A stretch of 64,000 nucleotides of DNA from Paenibacillus sinopodophylli (lineage in GTDB: Bacteria > Bacillota > Bacilli > Paenibacillales > Paenibacillaceae). Location: positions 385,117 to 449,116 of the forward strand of contig NZ_VDBO01000004.1 of the NCBI RefSeq assembly GCF_005930355.1. Reading direction: 5' to 3'. This document shows, piece by piece, positions 8,770 through 17,019 of the stretch. The notes under the pieces are model-generated. The model was not told the DNA's origin. It worked only from the letters and a program-made list of their open reading frames with translations, and did no database searches. The position numbers were made by a program, and so were the translations under genes. The stretch's first letter is position 1; every line of letters starts with the position of its first letter.

Positions 8770-9234
8770 CTATATCATCTGATATTCTTTAAAAGCCGCC
8801 GCTTGTCCACGATAAGCGTCATTCTCATCCAATAGATTCCATACCGTCGCGTTCACAATATAAAATCGCTGGCCTGTGCTCGAGATTCGGATGCCCGTGT
8901 AATTATCGACATAGCCGTTCGCCGTTACCTCTTCAAAGAAGCGATCCCGCTCCTCTCGTTCCATCTGCTCCGCCGTAAGTCTGGAAGGTGTGCGCGTGAA
9001 AGTCTCCCATTCCATCCCCCAAAGGCTGAGTCCACGGCGATTCCCATAATTCAGAACCGGGTCTTCCTCTATCCCATGGGATAGAATAACGATGGATGCT
9101 TCGAACAGCTGCTCCTTCACACTCTGCCCAGGCATTAGCACCAACAGCTGCTTCCCGGTCCATCTCAGGTAGCTGTCCACTAGAAGCCTCGCATGCTCCT
9201 CAGTTGCCCCAACACCTGTCAGCGGTATTCGCAT
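8770..9234 (-). CDS. MEKHLA domain protein
   Basis: A 154-residue single-domain protein of the MEKHLA family, a PAS-related fold. The diagnostic stretch VLNYGNRRGLSLWGMEWETF, then RTPSRLTAEQMEREERDRF and GIRISSTGQRFYIVNATVWN, is essentially complete. Stand-alone bacterial members are small cytoplasmic proteins of unknown ligand and function, possibly sensory. ATG 9234 has GGGGAGGAG upstream and is favoured over the start at 9252. It is separated from the DUF72 gene by a dispersed-repeat copy. Confidence 0.85.
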   Translation of the reverse strand: MRIPLTGVGATEEHARLLVDSYLRWTGKQLLVLMPGQSVKEQLFEASIVILSHGIEEDPVLNYGNRRGLSLWGMEWETFTRTPSRLTAEQMEREERDRFFEEVTANGYVDNYTGIRISSTGQRFYIVNATVWNLLDENDAYRGQAAAFKEYQMI

Positions 9235-9330
9235 CGTTATGCTCCTCCCCATTTGATTCTCTTTTCTTTATATATCACGAGGAGCCGAACATGTCCACTA
9301 AACCTCGGCTGTCCATTCACAGCTTAGCCA

Positions 9331-9759
9331 CTAAGTGCGGTTCAGACTGCGCAAGCGCAGTAATGCCGTTAGAATGATGAGGAAAGCGACAAGCGCCAGC
9401 ATAGGGATTGTAATAAAGCCGAACCAATTCAAATAGTCGCCTTGACAGGAGACAGGACCACAAGCCGCAAGCGGAGAATCATGCGGAAGCTTCTGAAGTA
9501 TCGTATGGTAGAGAGAGAATCCCCCTCCTATGACAACAAGCGGCAACGCATAGGACACGATTCCTGAGTCTCCTTTGGAATAAGCGATTCCAAGCAAAAG
9601 AGCCAGCGGGTACATGAATATGCGCTGGAACCAGCAAAGACTGCATGGTGCAAAGTGCATAACCTCGCTCAAATATAAACTTCCTGCCGTAGCGAGTACG
9701 GCTGTTGCCCATGCTGCGAACAGCCAAAACGATTTTTTCTTATCTAATGTTTCTTCCAA
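9331..9759 (-). CDS. bdbC: Disulfide bond formation protein BdbC (DsbB family)
   Basis: A 142-residue membrane protein with four predicted transmembrane helices. It has the two DsbB cysteine pairs: CSLC in FAPCSLCWFQRIFMYPLA after the first helix, and the more distant pair in AACGPVSCQGDYLNWFG. Members pass electrons from the extracytoplasmic thiol oxidase BdbD to menaquinone. Start is TTG at 9759 with GGAG about 6 nt upstream. No bdbD partner is adjacent, unlike the usual Bacillus arrangement, so the oxidase would be encoded elsewhere. Confidence 0.9.
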   Translation of the reverse strand: MEETLDKKKSFWLFAAWATAVLATAGSLYLSEVMHFAPCSLCWFQRIFMYPLALLLGIAYSKGDSGIVSYALPLVVIGGGFSLYHTILQKLPHDSPLAACGPVSCQGDYLNWFGFITIPMLALVAFLIILTALLRLRSLNRT

Positions 9760-10065
9760 AACCTTCTCCTCGCCTTCTCTGCGCTAATGAATATGCTTAT
9801 GCCTATTCTCGCTCACAGGAAGGCGGTTCGACATGACTCGAAAGAGCTATAGCCCTCTTTATTATAAAAATTTTACAATTGAATCGATAACCTCTTCGAC
9901 CCTATTTCATTAAGAGGACAGCTTCCAGCCACCTGCGTGCTGCTGAATATTCCACAAGCGGGCATACAAATCAAACGCTTATAACCAAGCTTTACCTATC
10001 CACCTGTCTCTGCCCTTGCTAAGATATAGCAATAGCTTACTTCCCCCACGAAAGGACAATACTAG

Positions 10066-10500
10066 ATGAAGATCGAACCAGCAACTACTGAATATCTTCA
10101 CGATATTTGCGAGGTCGACTATTGCGTCATCGGCTCTCGCATTCGAGAACCACAACTAGCCAAGGCAATCGCCGCACAGCAATGTATCGTCGCCATATAT
10201 GATGATGTCATTATCGGCTTCGCTACCTTTGACCAAACCTTCTATGAACAATCCTTTATTCAATTGCTCATCGTGAACCCATCGCTCAGAAGAAGAGGTG
10301 CGGCTTCAGCACTTATGAAGTATATCGAGCAGCATTGCACGACTCCTAAGCTGTTTACTTCTACCAATGCCTCCAATACGCCCATGCAGCGTGTCTGTGA
10401 ATCGCTTGGCTTCATAAGAAGCGGCACAATCGAGAACCTCGATGACGGTGACCCTGAATGGGTTTATTTCAAAGCTATTCACACTCCTATTTCCACTTAG
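10066..10500 (+). CDS. GNAT family N-acetyltransferase
   Basis: A 144-residue single-domain acetyltransferase. The acetyl-CoA loop is visible in LIVNPSLRRRGAASALMKYI (R-R-x-G-x-A type, near residues 74-93), and the C-terminal ASNTPMQRVCESLGFIRSGT is the usual alpha4-beta7 segment. Substrate cannot be deduced. AAAGG is about 10 nt before the ATG. It is a lone plus-strand gene, followed by a long non-coding stretch before the diguanylate cyclase. Confidence 0.82.
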   Translation: MKIEPATTEYLHDICEVDYCVIGSRIREPQLAKAIAAQQCIVAIYDDVIIGFATFDQTFYEQSFIQLLIVNPSLRRRGAASALMKYIEQHCTTPKLFTSTNASNTPMQRVCESLGFIRSGTIENLDDGDPEWVYFKAIHTPIST

Positions 10501-10889
10501 ACTGCGCAACGCCTAACAAGACGGAGAACGAACCGTTTCACTCTCCGTCGCCCCTTTCCCTCCTAAATACCGATCTTCTACGTCATCCAAAGTATATCTA
10601 CTATTTCATATGTAAAATGGTTTATCTCCATCCTATCCGACATTCCGAAGATCGCTGTCCGCACCCCATGCCAACTACCATGAGGAATAAAGCGTTAAGT
10701 TTGTCATTTTTCCCTCATTGAGATGTGATAGAGTAGTATCTGGTAATACGCTAAATAATGCTTATGAGAAGAAAGTGGAACGTATATGAAGTTGAAAAAC
10801 CATCCATATCCACACATAGACGAAATGTTAACTATTATTTTCCATCCTTTAATTCAATTAATGCTATCATTGACCGATATATAGTTTAG

Positions 10890-10994
10890 GTAAATAGACC
10901 TATCAGCCATAAACTGTATCGCCGCCCTTCAAACGGGCTATAGCTGTTGCTTCTCGTGGATACCATCCATGAGCATTCTAGAGGAGGAAGTTAC
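10890..10994 (+). promoter_or_regulatory. Structured leader upstream of the GGDEF gene (candidate)
   Basis: Within a 494-bp gap I see no supported gene. Its last 105 nt can fold into three successive hairpins: AGGTAAATAGACCT, GCCCTTCAAACGGGC, and an 8-bp stem CTCGTGGA / TCCATGAG closing just before the AGGAGG. No known riboswitch class is recognisable, and c-di-GMP class I signatures are absent. It could be a translational control leader or simply chance pairing. Confidence 0.3.
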
Positions 10995-12545
10995 GTGCAT
11001 CTTAGCTTCAAAGCTAAACTGATGACCATCATGGGCATTTTCAGCATTTTGCTGACACTTAGCGTGTCCCTGGTGAATCAACACCGATTAAAAACGAATT
11101 TAATAGCAAGTTACGCAAAAGAATCCGCATTGGTGGAAGACACCGTTGTCGCAGCCGTATCTGCTGCTGATAAAGCTTTTCAACTATCCGATAAAGACAT
11201 TGAAGATGAAATGAGAGACCATTCGGATAAACTTCTGCAAAAATACAGCGAGCAGCCTGATGTTGCGAAATGGGATTATCAAGCTCTGAAAGCTGGTATG
11301 GGCGATATGGATATTTATATGATCGACCGTTCATTGACCATCCGGTTCAGCAGCTTCCCTCCCGACGTCGGACTAAATTTCCATGATGATAATGGTACGT
11401 TATCCTCTTTCTCTGAACTGCTGACCACAAGACTTAACGGCAATCAGTTCACAACAGATGGAATCGACCAAGAAACGAATACGGGAATGCTGCGAAAATA
11501 TAGCTACATACCTACTCCCGACCACAAATACTTAATCGAGCTCGGACTTTATTTGAATGATAATCCGGTATTTCAAAGCTTCAATTTCCTTGAAATCAGC
11601 AACACACTTATTGAGAAATACAGCTATATTAACGATATTACCGTGTTTACGACGACAGGGAAATCAATTGGAAAGAAGGGTGAAGATGGTAAGTCACTGC
11701 TCATTTCCAACCAGAATGTACCCGCTTTTAATTTAGCATTAAAGGAAAGTGCCGTGCGTGTCATTAAAGGAGTAAAAGACGGTGATCCTGTCACTTATCG
11801 CTACGTTCCCTATTCAATACGAATGGATGACCAGCCTAACCGTTTCACCGATCAACGCATGATTGAAATTGTGTACAACGATTCCGAGCTTGCAAGCAAG
11901 CTGCAGCAAAACAATCAAATTTTTTTATTGCAGCTGTTAGCGACCATTGTCATTGCCTTGATGATTTCTTACATCATTACTAAGCTTGTCGCAAGGCCTA
12001 TGTATCTGGCTTCCCATGACTTGTTGACGGGTCTCTCTAACAGAGCCTCGTTCGAGAATGCTCTCGACTCAACCATTGCCAGAAGCAAGAAAAAACAGCA
12101 TAAAGCAGCGCTGCTCCATATTGACCTCGACAATTTCAAACGTGTTAATGATACGCTAGGGCATGATGCTGGAGACTCCTTCCTCATCGAAGTCGGCAAA
12201 CGCATCCGCATGGCTGTCATTGATTCAAACCATGTCGCCGCTCGCCTTGGCGGTGATGAGTTTGTGGTCATTCTCAATCACGTCGAGGACACGCAGGACG
12301 CCTTGGACGTTGCAAACCATATTATCGATGAGATGAAACGTCCGATTGAAATTAAGGGAATCAATGTAACCAATGATTTGAGCACAACCGTTTCCATCGG
12401 TATTGCCATTTCTCCTGAGCATGCGGAGGATTCTGAGGAATTGTATGCGTGCGCAGACAAAGCGCTGTATCATGCCAAGCGCAGCGGCAAAAACACCTAC
12501 AGTGTCTACGATGAAACCCTCATGCAGGAAGTGGCTTCAAATTAA
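10995..12545 (+). CDS. Membrane diguanylate cyclase with extracytoplasmic sensor
   Basis: A 516-residue protein. A transmembrane helix near residues 8-28, an extracytoplasmic Cache-like sensor of about 270 residues, a second helix (LLQLLATIVIALMISYIITK) and a C-terminal GGDEF domain beginning DLLTGLSNRASFENAL. The active-site motif RLGGDEFV is intact, so it should make c-di-GMP from two GTP. The upstream RxxD inhibitory site is not visible, suggesting no product feedback. Start is GTG at 10995 with AGGAGG 7 nt upstream; the longer frame from 10947 lacks such a site. It ends at a strong bidirectional terminator. Confidence 0.88.
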   Translation: MHLSFKAKLMTIMGIFSILLTLSVSLVNQHRLKTNLIASYAKESALVEDTVVAAVSAADKAFQLSDKDIEDEMRDHSDKLLQKYSEQPDVAKWDYQALKAGMGDMDIYMIDRSLTIRFSSFPPDVGLNFHDDNGTLSSFSELLTTRLNGNQFTTDGIDQETNTGMLRKYSYIPTPDHKYLIELGLYLNDNPVFQSFNFLEISNTLIEKYSYINDITVFTTTGKSIGKKGEDGKSLLISNQNVPAFNLALKESAVRVIKGVKDGDPVTYRYVPYSIRMDDQPNRFTDQRMIEIVYNDSELASKLQQNNQIFLLQLLATIVIALMISYIITKLVARPMYLASHDLLTGLSNRASFENALDSTIARSKKKQHKAALLHIDLDNFKRVNDTLGHDAGDSFLIEVGKRIRMAVIDSNHVAARLGGDEFVVILNHVEDTQDALDVANHIIDEMKRPIEIKGINVTNDLSTTVSIGIAISPEHAEDSEELYACADKALYHAKRSGKNTYSVYDETLMQEVASN

Positions 12546-12562
12546 AAGCGCAATATACATAG

Positions 12563-12600
12563 AAAAGCGCGGCCCCCTCAAGCTAGGGAGCCGCGCTTTT
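12563..12600. terminator. Bidirectional terminator between the GGDEF gene and the DUF5695 gene
   Basis: A 10-bp perfect outer stem AAAAGCGCGG / CCGCGCTTTT, extended by further C-G pairs with a bulge, is flanked by A and T runs. It separates two convergent genes and can serve both. Confidence 0.85.
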
Positions 12601-12607
12601 CGTTATA

Positions 12608-15600
12608 CTAAGAGCCGCTTACTTTCCATGATGAGATGCCGGTAGAAGTCGTTGCTTTCGCCGTGACATTCAAGCGAAGCTTATTGGTGGATACTGGCGT
12701 AAAGGTGGTCGTGTTGTATTGATTGCCAAGCAAGCCAAGCCCCGACGGACTTGCGACATTCACCCAAGCAGTTCCATTCCAATACTGGATTGTATAGGAA
12801 GCAGGAAGATCAATGCCTCCATCGTCATCAAACCAATACACATCTACGCTGGATATCGTATAATTTTGCGCGAAGTCATATTGTACCCATTGCGTCGTAT
12901 TCGGATTGTTCCAATTGCCATAGACAGGATGCCCACGATCTGCCGAGCTCGTTGGCGTATATCCATCGTTCAAGCCGGCTAAGCTCTCCCAAGTCGAAAC
13001 AAAGGAAGTAGAGGCTGTCGCTAGCGGCGCAATGTTACCCGCACTTGGCGTACCACTGAATAATGTAGTTACTTCAGTTGCACTTAAAGCTCTGCTGTAA
13101 ATTTTGAAATCATCGATAACGCCATCCAGGTACGGGTCACCGAATTGTGATCTGCCGATATAGTTCAAGTTCGTACTGCCAAGACTAGACGGCTTCAACG
13201 TCATATTCGTATTGCTAGCAACCTGAACGCCGTCAACATAGAGCCGCCCCGTCGTACCGGTTAACGTTACCGCAACATGCTTCCATACCCCAGTCGGCAA
13301 TGCTGGTGCATTCAATTGCTGCTCCGATCCATTACCGCTCGATGTGATGGAAAAGCGGAGTCCTGAGCCGCCGGCCCGCGGCGCAAGGAACATATAATTG
13401 CTTGTGCCGGTACCGAAATCGAATATTCGGGACCAGTCGCTCAATGTGTCGATTTTCACCCAAGTAGCAATCGTGAAATCATTAACGCCACTCACAATGC
13501 CTGTTGGCAAACTCGCATAAGCATTAGAGCCATTCAGCTCAAGCCCATTGCCTGTTTTCCCAGCTGACCATGCCGTTCCACCGCTAAGTGTAGCGTGCTT
13601 GCCATTGCCGGAAGCGTCACTTGCTGACGTTCCGCTCGTTTCATTAAACAAATAGCTCGCAATAACCTCTGGGATTGCAGCAGCTGGATTAACGATATGC
13701 GTTACCGTATCGTTCGCTGTCAAGCTGCCATCGCTGGCTGTCAGACGGAATACATAAGTGCCTGCTGCTGAAACGGTTGCAGACGTATTAATAGCACTCG
13801 CATTCGCAAATGTTGCCGTGCCTGGACCGCTTACGAGCGTCCAAGTCGTAGTAACTACACCACTAGGTAGACCATCATCTGTAACTGTGCCTGTGAGCGT
13901 CACGGTTGCTGGAAGCGTGAAAGTTGCATCTGCACCTGCATCAACTACTGGAGCCGTATTCGGAAGCGGCGTGCCCTGCTGCAAACTGATTGCATAAGTG
14001 GCAGCCGTACCGACATTCAAGCTGATGGTTGTCGTTCCATTAGCAGTCACATTGACAGAACCTGCAGCCACATTATTGTTAAGAATGTTATACGAACCCG
14101 CAGCGAGCCCTTTGAGCGTCACTTTAGTCGTGTGAGCCGTGCCTGGCGTAGAGTTTCTCAGCGTGAAGCTAAGTGCATTTTTCGCTTTGGCTACTGTAGC
14201 AGTCGTATACTTATCCCGCTCCAGCTCCATGCCGAATTTCTCGGTAATAAGGTTCAAGCGCTGGAACACGCCGTCCTTAGGTACGACTGTATAATTTGTG
14301 CTGGTTTCTGTAACTTCACAGCCGTAGCAGTATACACCAAATATCGGATCAACCGAAACGTCGGCGCTCAATATTTTGATTGCTCCGAACAAGCCTAGAT
14401 CGGATTCACCGGACATGCCTCTCCAACCATTCTGAAGCGGACCACCACCATGACCAAGAGCTGGATAATTCCCCTTCTCCGCTTGATACGTCCATGCAAC
14501 TGCACCAATATCTGCAGGGTCCGAGCTAATTTGACCGGAGTTAATTGCACCTACGTTAGCTATTTTGGCTGCATAGGACAAGCGTTGCTCGACTTCCGGA
14601 TTCGTGGAATTGCTACGAACCCAATCATCCATCGCATAGCCCACTAGAGAAACACTGTATTGGAAGTTCCACCAGTTCTCACCAGTAATTGTTACTGGAT
14701 CGGTATAGTAATACCATACTGGCATGTGGCCACGCGCAGCACGTGTCTTCGTATTAATTTTGCTTTTCATCGTATTATTGTTATTCATCTTAGCAAGCGT
14801 ATAAACGGCTTCCTCGCCCGTATTGTCATAGTTGTATTCGGAACCGTACGGATACGTCGTGTTCGCGAAGTTATTGTACTTGGTCGCCATCTTAGAGATA
14901 AGATTATTCGCTTGCGTCGTGTAGCCCTCGTCCTGCAGAGCTTTAATAATGTCTGGTGTAGTAAGCTCACCCATCAGACCTGTATTCCAGTTGTAGGCAA
15001 CTCCTGATCCGTACAAAGCGTTGAAAATGTTATAAGCGCGCAGCAAATACGTATTTTTCGGATTATCATAAGTAATTAAGTTCGGATATAGCTTAGCAAT
15101 CTTGTACATGCTGAAATAAGTGTTATAGATATGTGGATACGCATAGCCGCGATAGGTTGGCGTATCATTCGGTGCAGGCATTAAGAAGTCATGGATTAGA
15201 TAATCGGTTTGATGCTCGCCCATCAGATTGGTCCAGATCGCAACCGTCAAATAATCATCAACTGCCTGGACCTCAGAAGCAACAGGCGTCTGCACATTCT
15301 TCTCGGCAAGGAATTGACCGTGTGTATAGCCCCAATCATCTCCCCAGCCCCAATAGCCGTTGAACACATTACGCTTCGAGTTGGAATCCATCATCCAGTC
15401 GTCGAACACCTTATCCTTAATGGTTCCTGGAGCGTTCCACTGTGTGCTGTTTACCATGAACGTCGAATGCCGCTGCAGCGCGGCATCAATCGGTTCAATT
15501 GCATAGAACTGCAGTACCGTCTTCTCTCCATTGCCATAGTTAACTGTGACGCTATTCGGCCCCAGCTTATTCATCTTAATGGAATAAATCTTATGATTCG

Positions 15601-16672
15601 TTCCTGTTGTACCAAGCGACACAATTGTCGTATCGGACGGATATTGTGCCGTTACGGAATTAATCGTTTTGGTCGTACGCAGATCAAACTTCGCTGTTTG
15701 ATCAGTCGGTACAATCATACCTGGAACAACGGTGACATCAATAAGACCTTCATTATAAAGACGATCCTTTACTTCGTTCTCGCCTGTAACTTTGAAAAAT
15801 TTGAAAGCATACGTTTTGCTTGCGCCAGGAGCAAGCGTCAAGCTTGTGTTCGGCAAGTATCCACGGTTTGTGCTTTTGATTACGTTGGAATGAATGTAGA
15901 AGACATTCAGACCTTCAATCCATCCGCCTTGATCCATAGCCCACTTACTGCCTGGATGCTCTTCAACTCTCCAACGATCTTGATATTCGAATCCAGCTCC
16001 AGTACTCGCATCCGGTATCATCAGCAGTGAAGGACCAATTCCGCTCGGACGAGCAGCTGTAATGTACGAGCTGTTATTACCTACGAAGGAGTGTGTGAGA
16101 ACCCGTGTCTCATAGATTTGCTCATTGCCTCCACCTGTCCAGAACTCATTGAATGGCAGTGGCAAGCCTACATCGCCAAATTCAATCGTTTGTGTGCTTG
16201 TGTTGGTTAATTCAATCTGCCAGAGGAAATAATCGTTAACGAGGGAATACGTGTTAACAAGCTTGAAGTTTTTGACACCGTTTGCATTTGTTGAATTCTG
16301 ATACGTAATTGTCGCAGTATTACCGCTTTGTGATTGCGTTCTTGCATCCGTTGAGCTTTGTGTCAGTGCTGTTTGCCATGCCCCTGTCCCCAAGCGATAT
16401 TTGAACATCAGCTCTCCCAGCCACTGATGATCAGCTGTATTCTGATTGGGAGCTACTGTCGGGTTCATGACATATTGCGTGTTGAACGTGTCACCAACTA
16501 ATCTAAGCGAATTAATCTCGCCATTAGTTCCGGTCGTAATATTGAAATTGCTGTTGGACAACGTATAAGCGAATGCCAGTTGTGGATAAAAAACCATAAA
16601 TAAAGCGGTTACAAAAAAGGACGCGACTAACATAAGCATTTTTTTGCTAGAAGGAAGAGCTTGAATCCTCAT
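12608..16672 (-). CDS. Secreted modular DUF5695 protein, probable glycan-active enzyme
   Basis: A 1354-residue exported protein. An N-terminal signal peptide ends around LAFAYTLS. Residues about 36-890 match my memory of DUF5695 with a helical toroid-like core rich in Trp and Asn, plausibly a glycoside hydrolase. It is followed by an Ig/PKD-like domain (TAPVVDAGADATFTLPATVT, about 905-990), a LamG/concanavalin-type domain (YLFNETSGTSASDASGNGKH, about 1000-1185) and a C-terminal discoidin-like carbohydrate-binding module (about 1190-1354). There is no SLH or sortase signal, so it is likely released. AGGAGG is 8 nt before the ATG. It lies downstream of the GH127 gene and importer genes, which suggests a role in initial breakdown of an arabinose-containing polymer. 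Confidence 0.72.
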   Translation of the reverse strand: MRIQALPSSKKMLMLVASFFVTALFMVFYPQLAFAYTLSNSNFNITTGTNGEINSLRLVGDTFNTQYVMNPTVAPNQNTADHQWLGELMFKYRLGTGAWQTALTQSSTDARTQSQSGNTATITYQNSTNANGVKNFKLVNTYSLVNDYFLWQIELTNTSTQTIEFGDVGLPLPFNEFWTGGGNEQIYETRVLTHSFVGNNSSYITAARPSGIGPSLLMIPDASTGAGFEYQDRWRVEEHPGSKWAMDQGGWIEGLNVFYIHSNVIKSTNRGYLPNTSLTLAPGASKTYAFKFFKVTGENEVKDRLYNEGLIDVTVVPGMIVPTDQTAKFDLRTTKTINSVTAQYPSDTTIVSLGTTGTNHKIYSIKMNKLGPNSVTVNYGNGEKTVLQFYAIEPIDAALQRHSTFMVNSTQWNAPGTIKDKVFDDWMMDSNSKRNVFNGYWGWGDDWGYTHGQFLAEKNVQTPVASEVQAVDDYLTVAIWTNLMGEHQTDYLIHDFLMPAPNDTPTYRGYAYPHIYNTYFSMYKIAKLYPNLITYDNPKNTYLLRAYNIFNALYGSGVAYNWNTGLMGELTTPDIIKALQDEGYTTQANNLISKMATKYNNFANTTYPYGSEYNYDNTGEEAVYTLAKMNNNNTMKSKINTKTRAARGHMPVWYYYTDPVTITGENWWNFQYSVSLVGYAMDDWVRSNSTNPEVEQRLSYAAKIANVGAINSGQISSDPADIGAVAWTYQAEKGNYPALGHGGGPLQNGWRGMSGESDLGLFGAIKILSADVSVDPIFGVYCYGCEVTETSTNYTVVPKDGVFQRLNLITEKFGMELERDKYTTATVAKAKNALSFTLRNSTPGTAHTTKVTLKGLAAGSYNILNNNVAAGSVNVTANGTTTISLNVGTAATYAISLQQGTPLPNTAPVVDAGADATFTLPATVTLTGTVTDDGLPSGVVTTTWTLVSGPGTATFANASAINTSATVSAAGTYVFRLTASDGSLTANDTVTHIVNPAAAIPEVIASYLFNETSGTSASDASGNGKHATLSGGTAWSAGKTGNGLELNGSNAYASLPTGIVSGVNDFTIATWVKIDTLSDWSRIFDFGTGTSNYMFLAPRAGGSGLRFSITSSGNGSEQQLNAPALPTGVWKHVAVTLTGTTGRLYVDGVQVASNTNMTLKPSSLGSTNLNYIGRSQFGDPYLDGVIDDFKIYSRALSATEVTTLFSGTPSAGNIAPLATASTSFVSTWESLAGLNDGYTPTSSADRGHPVYGNWNNPNTTQWVQYDFAQNYTISSVDVYWFDDDGGIDLPASYTIQYWNGTAWVNVASPSGLGLLGNQYNTTTFTPVSTNKLRLNVTAKATTSTGISSWKVSGS

Positions 16673-16788
16673 TAATGATGCCTCCTAAAATGAATTATAT
16701 GCAGCCTTTTTGTCTACAACATGATGATCAGCCTTTGTTTCTAATCGGCGATGATCCACGCATTGCCGCACTTATCACTCTCCTTCAC

Positions 16789-16890
16789 GAGCGTAAACGG
16801 CTGGAGCCGCCTTATGGCGCTTCAGCGAACGTTTCACGTAGAAATGTAGAGAAAGTTGATGAAATGATATCCTTTCCTATATTTCGAGAA
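16789..16890 (+). repeat. Dispersed two-hairpin intergenic repeat, copy B
   Basis: Same layout as copy A: GAGCGTAAACGGCTGGAGCC, a 5' stem CTGGAGCCGCC paired to GGCGCTTCAG around TTAT, then GTAGAGAAAGTTG ... CCTTTCCTATAT. It lies between the DUF5695 gene start and the GH127 gene terminator. Confidence 0.7.
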
Positions 16891-16939
16891 AATGGCTAGC
16901 AACCTCACCTCCTCTCATATAAAGCTAACGGAACCCCAA

Positions 16940-16997
16940 AAACCCCTATCTTGCAGAGCCATGCTTGCCAAAGAAGCTGCTGCTGAAAATAGGGGTG
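16940..16997 (-). terminator. Terminator of the GH127 gene
   Basis: ACCCCTAT (16942-16949) pairs with ATAGGGGT (16989-16996) around a long, partly paired loop, and a T-run follows on the minus strand. It lies just downstream of the GH127 stop codon. Confidence 0.6.
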
Positions 16998-17019
16998 CTG
17001 TTCATGGAGTCATGTAAGA

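Noticed and set aside
10786..10884. 32-residue plus-strand frame in the long gap before the GGDEF gene
   Set aside because: No convincing ribosome binding site, and the residue pattern lacks a hydrophobic helix or family signal.
10890..10994. c-di-GMP riboswitch before the diguanylate cyclase
   Set aside because: The conserved GEMM core and tetraloop arrangement are not present; only generic hairpins are seen.
15209..16030. 273-residue plus-strand frame inside the DUF5695 gene
   Set aside because: It is antisense to a clear, well-supported gene, has biased residue composition and no ribosome binding site or recognisable family.
16675..16899. 74-residue plus-strand frame
   Set aside because: It covers repeat copy B and the upstream region of the DUF5695 gene; no ribosome binding site and no homology signal.
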